Shown: one piece after another, positions 6,916 to 12,267 of the stretch
Position numbering within the stretch: position 1 is the first letter of the stretch
Layout of the letters: every line of letters starts with the position of its first letter
Origin: Actinomycetota bacterium
GTDB taxonomy: Bacteria; Actinomycetota; Thermoleophilia; Solirubrobacterales; 70-9
Direction of reading: 5' to 3'
Assembly: GCA_005884305.1 (NCBI GenBank)
Contig: VAYL01000134.1
Coordinates: forward strand, 7,038 to 19,304
DNA length: 12,267 bases
Position numbers and translations under genes: made by a program
Notes under the pieces: generated by a model
The model's input: only the letters and a program-made list of their open reading frames with translations
Databases searched by the model: none
Told to the model about the DNA's origin: nothing

Positions 6916-7755
6916 TCAATGGGCCTGACTTCTGATGAGGATGCGGTTACCCGAGGGATCCCGCGTAAGCACACCGCCAGCCACCGCCTCAGCCTCGACC
7001 CCCGCGCCCTCGAGGCGAGCACGGAGCTCCTCGACGGCCGCCTCGTCCTCGACCAGGAGCTCGAACCAGACGAGCCCGCGTGAGTCAGCGGGCTGAGCGC
7101 GCGCGCCGGGACCGGCCCAGGTGTTCACCCCGATGTGATGGTGATAGCCGCCGCTCGAGAGGAACAGGGCGCCCGGGTATCCCCGGACCGTGACGTCGAA
7201 CCCGAGCAGGCCCGCGTAGAAGTCCTCGGCCTCGCCGATGTCCGCGACGTTCAGGTGGACGTGGCCGATGCGCGTCCGAGCCTCCATGCCGGCCTCGGTC
7301 GCGCCGGATTCGTCGAGCTCGCCCAGCACGCCGTCGAGGTCGAGCGGCAGGGTTGACATCTGAAGGTCGCCGCCGTCATGGCGCCACTCCGAGCGTGGCC
7401 GGTCGCGGTAGATCTCGATGCCGTTGCCCTCGGGATCGTTGAGATAGAGCGCCTCGCTGACGAGGTGGTCCGAGGCGCCGGACTGCCGCCATCCGGCGCC
7501 CGCCGCCCGCGTAAGGGCCCGGGCGAGCGGCGCCCGCCCGGGGACCAGGATCGCGAGGTGAAACAGCCCCGTCGTTCGGGGCGGGCGCTCGGGGGCCCCG
7601 GGGCTCGAGACGAGCTCCACCACCACCGTGCCGTCGACGCCCAGCCTGAAGGCCCCTTCGCCCTCGTCCAGCGCGCGCAGCCCGATCGCGCGCTCGTAGA
7701 ACTCGCGCATGCGAGCGAGATCGGCGACGCGAAGGCGCACGGCGCCCGGCATCAT
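6916..7755 (-). CDS. Two-domain VOC family protein (catechol-2,3-dioxygenase/glyoxalase-like)
   Basis: A 279-residue protein of two tandem vicinal-oxygen-chelate domains, the layout of CatE-like extradiol dioxygenases. Domain 1 (about 5-118) starts VRLRVADLARMREFYERAIGL, has FHLAI with His67, and closes with DPEGNGIEIY including Glu114. Domain 2 (about 163-277) has GHVHLNVADIGEAEDFYAGLLGF with His165 and His167, then GGYHHHIGVNTW (His205-His207), and closes with DPSGNRILIR, where the Glu seen in domain 1 is replaced by Ile. Metal binding is likely in domain 2 through the histidines, but the full ligand set cannot be fixed. I chose ATG 7755, just before the first beta strand. A TTG at 7818, 15 bases after the YciF gene stop, is an in-frame alternative. 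It probably belongs to an operon with that gene. Confidence 0.85.
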   Translation of the reverse strand: MMPGAVRLRVADLARMREFYERAIGLRALDEGEGAFRLGVDGTVVVELVSSPGAPERPPRTTGLFHLAILVPGRAPLARALTRAAGAGWRQSGASDHLVSEALYLNDPEGNGIEIYRDRPRSEWRHDGGDLQMSTLPLDLDGVLGELDESGATEAGMEARTRIGHVHLNVADIGEAEDFYAGLLGFDVTVRGYPGALFLSSGGYHHHIGVNTWAGPGARAQPADSRGLVWFELLVEDEAAVEELRARLEGAGVEAEAVAGGVLTRDPSGNRILIRSQAH

Positions 7756-7833
7756 CGGCGCCTGACCCGGGAGATGGTTCCCGGTGGGCTCCTGGGCCTC
7801 GCTTCCGGCGCGCTCCAATCCGAATCGAGCCTA

Positions 7834-8421
7834 CTACCGCGACGAGCGAGACCGGGACCGCTGCTGACGGCTCGGTCGACGGCGTCTGGCAGGTCGCCCG
7901 TTGGAGCGTTGGTCGCTGGGCACCTCGGCGCGAACGACCGCTCTCGTGAGCTGCGGGATCAGGCGCTCGAGGTAATTGGCCATCCGCTCCTCCTGGCGCT
8001 TGATGTCGCGGGCGAGCTTGGCGGTATCGCGATCCGCCACGCTCTCGGCGAACGCCTCGATCGCCGAGTACGTGGCGATCTCCTCGGCCTCCTCGGAGTA
8101 CTCGGTCTTCGCGTTCTTCAAGAGCCGCTCGTCGTCGCCGCTGCCCCGAAGGGCGTGCAGGGGCCCCTTCACCGCCGCAGTCGCCTGCCCCGCGAGTCGC
8201 TGCAACAGCTGGGGATCGCCCCCGAGCTGCTTGATGCGATGTTCGACGCGTCTCGCGTGATCCTTCGTCTCACCCAGGTGCTGCTGGAGGCGCTTCTTGT
8301 AGGCGGCGCGGGTCGTCATCCCGATATGCGCCTCGAGCGCCGCCTCGAGCTCCTTCTCCTTGCCGTACGCCTCGTTCAGGTACTGCACGAGCTTGCTGTT
8401 ACGGTCAGTCAGAGTTGGCAT
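7834..8421 (-). CDS. YciF/DUF892-type ferritin-like protein with Arg/Ser-rich C-terminal tail
   Basis: A 195-residue helical protein of the DUF892 (YciE/YciF) ferritin-like family, linked in other bacteria to stress responses. The four-helix bundle spans about residues 8-165: SKLVQYLNEAYGKEKELEAALEAH, YKKRLQQHLGETKDHARRVEHRIKQLGGD, then EYSEEAEEIATYSAIEAFAES and LARDIKRQEERMANYLERLIPQLT. Candidate metal ligands are the Glu/His residues in KEKELE, ETKDHARRVEH and SEEAEE; none is proven. The last 25 residues (171-195) hold 11 arginines and 6 serines and look disordered and nucleic-acid binding, which is not part of the core family. Start ATG 8421 has GAGGAG about 4 bases upstream. It precedes the VOC gene on the same strand, with a 15- to 78-base gap depending on that gene's start. 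Confidence 0.85.
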   Translation of the reverse strand: MPTLTDRNSKLVQYLNEAYGKEKELEAALEAHIGMTTRAAYKKRLQQHLGETKDHARRVEHRIKQLGGDPQLLQRLAGQATAAVKGPLHALRGSGDDERLLKNAKTEYSEEAEEIATYSAIEAFAESVADRDTAKLARDIKRQEERMANYLERLIPQLTRAVVRAEVPSDQRSNGRPARRRRPSRQQRSRSRSSR

Positions 8422-8566
8422 ATCTCTCCTCAGGCTGCGAGCTTGTATCCGTCGGGCACAAGGCTCACCCTTACCCCCCGATCCGTCCGAATAACTGGCC
8501 ACTCGCCGCGGGTCGAATTTGCCATTTCGTCGCGTTTCCAGGCCCTTAAGCCGGGAATGGGGCCCG

Positions 8567-8809
8567 GTGGAGATGGAACTCACAACCGCACCGCAGGAGG
8601 ACGATCCGACGGGCCCGCGCGGGGAGGGCGGGGGAGCCGTAGACGGCTTCCGGAGCCCGATCGAGAATCCCGCCATCGTAGGCAACCCGGACGACCCGCT
8701 GCTTGAGCCGCATCCGGGCGAGCCTGGCGTCCATTCGGATGGCAGCGCCGCGCCGCTTGAGAACCCCGACGACAGCTTGTCGGCGGATCCACTTGTAGCT
8801 GGGCGTTAG
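8567..8809 (+). CDS. Small acidic hypothetical protein, Pro/Gly/Asp-rich
   Basis: A possible 80-residue protein starting at GTG 8567, or at ATG 8573 (78 residues); a TTG at 8519 would lengthen it to 96. It has no membrane segment or signal peptide and looks disordered: acidic and rich in Pro, Gly and Asp. Two similar stretches occur, PIENPAIVGNPDDPL (31-45) and PLENPDDSLSADPL (63-76). Third codon positions are mostly G or C, as expected of a real gene in this genome. The stop TAG overlaps the stop of the convergent cyclase gene within the tetranucleotide TTAG (8806-8809). There is no well-placed Shine-Dalgarno. I do not recognise the family. It could be a chance reading frame, since long frames are common in such GC-rich DNA. 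Confidence 0.45.
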   Translation: MEMELTTAPQEDDPTGPRGEGGGAVDGFRSPIENPAIVGNPDDPLLEPHPGEPGVHSDGSAAPLENPDDSLSADPLVAGR

Positions 8810-9609
8810 CCCGCCGCGGGCTTGACCGCCCGCACTGACAGATCTCGCGGGGCGCCGGACTCCCGCAGCCGCCGCTTGCGGCCGAAGCTGAAGCGCTCTT
8901 CGTCGAGCGCGGCATAGGCGGGATCTGAGATGAGTACCTCGCCGCCCTTCGCGGCCTCCCCGACCCTCGCCGCGATGTTGACGTCCACCCCGAGATAGTC
9001 GCCTCCCACCCTGCGCGGCCGGCCGACGTGGACGCCTGTGCGAAGCGTCGGCCTGTACCCGGCCACCTCGATCCGAGCCGCCCCTCCATGGGTCTCGAAC
9101 GCTGCCCCCACCGCGTCCTCGACGCTGCCGAAGACCGACATCGACCCGTCGCCGAGCCGCTTGACGAGGCTGCCGCCGTGATTCGCGATCGCCTCGTCCT
9201 CGGCGCTCGCGACCTGGCGGAGGAGCTCGAGGGCGGCCTCGTCCCCGGCCTCGAGGGCCCACGGCGAGAACTTCACGAGGTCGGTGAACAGAATCGCGAC
9301 GTCCAGCGTCCCCCGACCTCGACCCTGGGCTTCGGAGAGCGCCTGCCACGCCTGAAGGGCGCCCAGGCCCAGCTCGCGTGCGGCGCTCGGCCGCTCGGTT
9401 TGAGCCTCCGAGACCAGGCGCCCGATTCGCTCGGGCATGCGCCGGCCGCTCGTTGACAGTGCGTCGCCGTAGCGGTCGTCGCCCGGGATCAAGCGGCGGA
9501 TGAACTTGGCGGTCGCGACCAGCTGCGGTCGCGAATCGACGTTGCGCGCGGTCTCGCGAATCCGCCGAGTACGTCCGTCCTCCGGCTCTGGGGACTTGCT
9601 CTCGTCCAC
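8806..9609 (-). CDS. Class III adenylate/guanylate cyclase
   Basis: A 267-residue soluble protein. Residues 1-95 form a polar, mostly helical N-terminal region of unknown role. Residues 100-265 are a class III nucleotidyl cyclase domain making a cyclic nucleotide second messenger from ATP or GTP. Visible active-site residues are the metal-binding Asp110 in ILFTDLVKFS and Asp154 in RLGDGSMSVF, the substrate-contacting Lys150 (VKRLGD), and transition-state residues Asn211 and Arg215 in DVNIAAR. The dimer-forming tail TGVHVGRPRRVGGDYLG precedes them. The usual specificity Asp lies three residues before Asn; here that position is Val208 and Asp209 is one residue later, so ATP preference is uncertain. 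The GTG at 9609 is the first start in the frame, with no Shine-Dalgarno. Its stop overlaps that of the small convergent ORF. Confidence 0.87.
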   Translation of the reverse strand: MDESKSPEPEDGRTRRIRETARNVDSRPQLVATAKFIRRLIPGDDRYGDALSTSGRRMPERIGRLVSEAQTERPSAARELGLGALQAWQALSEAQGRGRGTLDVAILFTDLVKFSPWALEAGDEAALELLRQVASAEDEAIANHGGSLVKRLGDGSMSVFGSVEDAVGAAFETHGGAARIEVAGYRPTLRTGVHVGRPRRVGGDYLGVDVNIAARVGEAAKGGEVLISDPAYAALDEERFSFGRKRRLRESGAPRDLSVRAVKPAAG

Positions 9610-9662
9610 GGCAAGTGATGGTGGCGGATTCGGATTATTCGTGCGGGCGCGGGCCCGTCATC

Positions 9663-9668
9663 TAGCCT
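9663..9668 (+). promoter_or_regulatory. Possible -10 element of a leaderless transcript
   Basis: TAGCCT matches TANNNT, and its last T is exactly 7 bases before the GTG at 9675. This is the spacing seen for leaderless messages in actinobacteria, where transcription starts on the first base of the start codon. It agrees with the lack of a clear Shine-Dalgarno before that GTG. No strong -35 element is seen in the 65-bp divergent gap. Confidence 0.4.
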
Positions 9669-9674
9669 GGCGGC

Positions 9675-11267
9675 GTGATCGACGTGAACCCGGTGCTGGG
9701 TCGTGTCGGCCTTCCCGAGCCGATGTCGGCGCTGGCCGCGAAGGATTGGGACGCCGTCGTGGTTGGCGGCGGACACAACGGGCTGACCGCGGCCGCGTAT
9801 CTGGCGCGGGCCGGCAGGAGCGTCCTGGTGCTCGAGGCCCGGGAGCGGCTTGGCGGCGCATGCACGCTCGACCAGCCCTTCGAGGATGACCGCTATCTGA
9901 TCAGCCCGTGCGCGTACGTCGTCGGTCTTCTCGACCCACTCGTCATCCGCGAGCTCGAGCTCGAGCGGCGCGGATTTCGGGTATCGATCTGCGACCCCAA
10001 CCTCTGGTGCCCACTTCCCGACGGTGGATCGATCGCCATCTTCTGCGAGTCGGAGCGCACCGCCGAGCATCTGCGCGCCAATGGGTTCGCCGAGGCCGAC
10101 GTGCGAGGTCTCCGGGCGTACGAGGAGGTGTTCGCGCGGTTGCGGCGGCTCCTTCGCAACGGCCCTCGAGGCGACACCTGGCTCGGGTCCTCGCCGAGCC
10201 GATCGGATCTCGAGGAGGTGCTCGGGCACGACGAGGAGCTGATCTCGGTGCTCTTCGAGGCGTCCATCGCCGATGTGCTCGGTCGCTACATCGCCGACGA
10301 GCGGCTCGTGCATGCCCTGTTCGGGCAGGGCGTCATCGGGACGTTCGCCGGGCCACGGGATCCAGGCACGGCGTCGGTCAAGCTCATGCACCATCAGGGC
10401 GACCTGCTCGGCCACGGCGCGGTCTGGGGCTACGTCCACGGCGGCATGGGGCGCGTGTCGTTCGCGATCGCGCAGGCGGCCGCCGACGCGGGCGCGGTGC
10501 TCGCGGCCGGCGTGGCGGTGGTGCGGATCCTTCCGGGGGTCGGGGTGGAGACCGAAGGCGGAGGGGTGATCCGAGCCCGGGTGGTGGTCTCCAACGCGGA
10601 CCCGAAGCGGACGGTGGCGATGCTTCCGCCCGGCGACGTCCCCACCGAGCTCTCCGAGCGCGTGGCTGGTTGGCGAACCGAGTCTCCCGTGGTCAAGGTG
10701 AACGCCGCCCTGAGCCGGCTGCCAGCGTTCACCGCCACGACCGAGGTGGAACCGCATCGAGGGATGGTGTCCGTGACCCAGGGGCCGGACGCGGCTCACG
10801 AGGCGGTCGAGGCGGCGCGGGCCGGCGAGCCCCGGATCGGCTACGCCGAGCTCTACTTTCAGACGGCATACGACACCTCGATCGCACCGCCCGGCAAGCA
10901 CGTGATGAGCGTGTTCGCGCAGTACGCGCCGTACGAGCTCGCGGACGGCGATTGGGAGACACGCCGCGCCGAGATCGGCGAGCTGGTCCTGGATGCAATC
11001 GCGGCCTACGCGCCCGACGTCCGCGGATGCGTCGAGGCGATGGAGGTGCTGGGACCGCCTGACGTCGAGCGGCGCACCGGGCTCACGGGTGGGCACATCT
11101 TCCAGGGCGAGGCGCTCCCCGACCAGATGTGGGACCGGCGTCTCGACCACCGGACCGGGGTGGATGGGCTCTACCTGTGCGGCGCCGCGACGCATCCGGC
11201 GGGGTCCGTCATCGCCCTCAACGGGCGCAACGCGGCGATGGCCGCGATCGCGGACCTGAACGCCTGA
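9675..11267 (+). CDS. PYROXD2/phytoene desaturase-like FAD-dependent oxidoreductase
   Basis: A 530-residue flavoprotein of the CrtI/PYROXD2 branch of amine-oxidase-like enzymes. The N-terminal FAD motif DAVVVGGGHNGLTAAAYLARAG runs from residue 26 to 47, with the ribose-binding Glu54 in LVLEARERLGGA. The C-terminal FAD-contact motif GLYLCGAATHPAGSVIALNGRNAA is intact near residues 497-520. The motif SPCAYVVGLLDPLVIRELELERRGF near 77-102 is characteristic of the PYROXD2 group rather than of carotenoid desaturases. There is no carotenoid gene nearby, so a desaturase role is not supported and the substrate is unknown. GTG 9675 is used because a TANNNT box fits a leaderless start there; ATG 9723, 16 codons later, is an alternative that also keeps the FAD motif. 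It is divergent from the cyclase, with 65 bases between. Confidence 0.88.
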   Translation: MIDVNPVLGRVGLPEPMSALAAKDWDAVVVGGGHNGLTAAAYLARAGRSVLVLEARERLGGACTLDQPFEDDRYLISPCAYVVGLLDPLVIRELELERRGFRVSICDPNLWCPLPDGGSIAIFCESERTAEHLRANGFAEADVRGLRAYEEVFARLRRLLRNGPRGDTWLGSSPSRSDLEEVLGHDEELISVLFEASIADVLGRYIADERLVHALFGQGVIGTFAGPRDPGTASVKLMHHQGDLLGHGAVWGYVHGGMGRVSFAIAQAAADAGAVLAAGVAVVRILPGVGVETEGGGVIRARVVVSNADPKRTVAMLPPGDVPTELSERVAGWRTESPVVKVNAALSRLPAFTATTEVEPHRGMVSVTQGPDAAHEAVEAARAGEPRIGYAELYFQTAYDTSIAPPGKHVMSVFAQYAPYELADGDWETRRAEIGELVLDAIAAYAPDVRGCVEAMEVLGPPDVERRTGLTGGHIFQGEALPDQMWDRRLDHRTGVDGLYLCGAATHPAGSVIALNGRNAAMAAIADLNA

Positions 11268-11280
11268 CGGACGCCCTTGG

Positions 11281-11333
11281 AGCCTCGCGCTGGACGCTCG
11301 ATCCAGCCCTCAGGCGAGGCTGGCTGACCAGCC
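11281..11333 (+). terminator. Nested inverted repeats after the PYROXD2-like gene
   Basis: AGCCTCGC (11281-11288) pairs perfectly with GCGAGGCT (11314-11321), enclosing an inner hairpin GCTGGA/TCCAGC (11289-11294 and 11302-11307). Overlapping it, GGCTGG (11318-11323) pairs with CCAGCC (11328-11333) around a four-base loop. The two folds share bases 11318-11321 and so exclude each other in part. No T-run follows. This may be the terminator of the upstream gene, starting 14 bases after its stop, or a regulatory leader of the sensor gene beginning 48 bases later. Confidence 0.4.
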
Positions 11334-11380
11334 GGGGAGACATGGTCAAAAGCGGCTCAAGCACCCGCCCAACTTGACCG

Positions 11381-12267
11381 ATGGCAGATTGGAATAAGCG
11401 ACCGCCGGGCGAGGCGAGAGTGGCGCGCCTTCAAGCCAATCCAACCGAATTGAGTGCCGTTCCCTTGACCACCGACGTACGGCGGGAAACGAACGGCATC
11501 ACATCGCGCCTAGTGCTGCTCTACGTAGAAGGGGTCGCCGGAGCTGACGGGGTGGACCGCGTGCTCGAGCGGTCCGAAATGAGCGATCGGCGAGAGGACC
11601 TTCTCGACGAGAACTACTGGTTCTCCTACGCCGAGAAGATCGCCCTGTTCGAGGCGGCCTCGGAGGTCCTGGGGGATCCCAACGTCATGCTGAGCGTGTC
11701 GGCCCAGGCCCTTACGCTGAAGGTCGGCGGCGGCCTCAAGCTGGCGCTGCGAGCGCTCGGGTCGCCGCGGCTCGTCTATCAGAACATCGTCCGGGCGAAC
11801 GCGAAGTTCAGTGGGAGTCACTCCATGGAACTGCTCGACGTGGGGTCGCGGCACGCGGTGATCAGCTATACGGACCTCACGCCGGCGCGGCGCTACCACG
11901 ACCTCGACTGCCAGTACAACCGCGGCATGCTGGCGCGGGTGCCCGAGCTCTTCGGCCTGGGACCCGCGCACGTGGAGCACCACATCTGCGGCTGCACCGG
12001 CGGTCCGGCTTGCATCTACTCGCTTCGCTGGGAAAGCGGCAGCAATGAGATCCGCTTCGCCCTGGGCGCCGCCGCCGTGGGCGGCGGAGCGATTGCGGCA
12101 ACGGCGCTATTCGACCCTGCCCTGCTGCCGGTGGGTGCCGGGGTGGCCGGCGTGTCGGCGGTGGCCGCCGCCATGCGGGCCGCCCGGCAGGCGCGCGTCG
12201 TGCGCCGCCAGCTCGAGGCGGACGCGCGTGAGCAGTCCGATCTCGCCGACCGCCTCGTCGCCTCGCT
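11381..12267 (+). CDS. Membrane-anchored V4R-like sensor protein, C-terminus outside window
   Basis: 295 codons of a regulator that continues beyond the window. Residues 38-220 resemble the V4R-like N-terminal sensor domain found in actinobacterial and deltaproteobacterial signalling proteins: DENYWFSYAEKIALFEAASEVLGDPNV (76-102), ISYTDLTPARRYHDLDCQYNRGMLARVPELFG (161-192), and the closing HHICGCTGGPACIYSLRW (200-217) with Cys203, Cys205 and Cys211 as candidate metal or ligand-binding residues. Two hydrophobic segments (about 226-243 and 247-265) look like a membrane hairpin. From about 266 a basic coiled coil begins (RAARQARVVRRQLEADAREQSDLADRL). Such layouts usually end in an output module such as GGDEF, HD or a kinase, but that part is not visible. 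ATG 11381 is the first start; GTG 11420, with GAGG 5 bases upstream, may be the real one. Confidence 0.65.
   Translation, partial: MADWNKRPPGEARVARLQANPTELSAVPLTTDVRRETNGITSRLVLLYVEGVAGADGVDRVLERSEMSDRREDLLDENYWFSYAEKIALFEAASEVLGDPNVMLSVSAQALTLKVGGGLKLALRALGSPRLVYQNIVRANAKFSGSHSMELLDVGSRHAVISYTDLTPARRYHDLDCQYNRGMLARVPELFGLGPAHVEHHICGCTGGPACIYSLRWESGSNEIRFALGAAAVGGGAIAATALFDPALLPVGAGVAGVSAVAAAMRAARQARVVRRQLEADAREQSDLADRLVAS

Noticed and set aside
9489..11195. Long minus-strand reading frame (568 codons) through the PYROXD2-like gene
   Set aside because: It is antisense to a gene with clear FAD motifs, and its translation is His/Arg/Pro-rich with no recognisable domain, as expected of an antisense frame in GC-rich DNA.
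9675..11267. Carotenoid biosynthesis locus (CrtI)
   Set aside because: The protein fits PYROXD2 better, and no phytoene synthase or other carotenoid gene is nearby.
11510..11983. Minus-strand reading frame opposite the V4R-like sensor
   Set aside because: The plus-strand frame carries the recognisable sensor pattern, while this one shows no domain.
8806..12267. Cyclase-based antiphage (CBASS- or Pycsar-like) system
   Set aside because: The cyclase is of class III, but the neighbours (PYROXD2-like enzyme, YciF protein, V4R-like sensor) are not recognisable cyclic-nucleotide effectors, and no defence-island markers are present.

Overview
This is a high-GC window with compact genes on both strands. 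It looks like chromosomal DNA of an actinobacterium, plausibly of the Thermoleophilia/Solirubrobacterales type. That placement is an inference from base composition, frequent GTG starts and protein families (a YciF/DUF892 protein with a basic tail, a V4R-like membrane sensor, a PYROXD2-like oxidoreductase, a DUF2855 protein). I see no phage, transposon, plasmid, CRISPR or integrase gene, and it reads as ordinary core and accessory chromosome.

Left part (1-2618): the N-terminal half of an FAD/NAD(P) disulfide oxidoreductase leaves the window on the minus strand. Divergent from it is a complete tmRNA gene (ssrA, 774-1134) whose reading frame encodes the tag ADHEFALAA. Convergent to the tmRNA are a 112-residue protein of unknown function and, upstream of it on the same strand, a DUF2855 protein.

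Middle part (2695-6912): an exported right-handed beta-helix protein is followed by a small serine carboxylesterase. A perfect 11-bp hairpin lies between them and overlaps the esterase start codon. A large secreted S15/CocE-type serine hydrolase with eight cysteines converges on the esterase. Divergent from the hydrolase is a small SRPBCC-like protein.

Right part (6916-12267): a two-domain VOC (glyoxalase/extradiol dioxygenase-like) protein and a YciF-type ferritin-like protein with an Arg/Ser-rich tail form a probable minus-strand pair. Next come a small acidic ORF and a class III nucleotidyl cyclase whose stop codons overlap tail to tail. A PYROXD2/CrtI-like FAD oxidoreductase runs divergently from the cyclase. 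After a 113-nt leader with several possible hairpins, a V4R-like sensor with two membrane segments and the start of a coiled coil runs off the right edge.

No single pathway ties the genes together. Themes are redox and stress chemistry (disulfide reductase, YciF, VOC, PYROXD2), secretion (beta-helix protein, S15 hydrolase) and signalling (cyclase, V4R-like sensor). The best-supported item is the tmRNA. The items most worth a second look are the start codon buried in a hairpin, the basic tail on the ferritin-like protein, the small acidic ORF with overlapping stops, and the structured leader before the sensor gene. No gap between genes exceeds 300 bases; the longest are 8422-8566 and 11268-11380.
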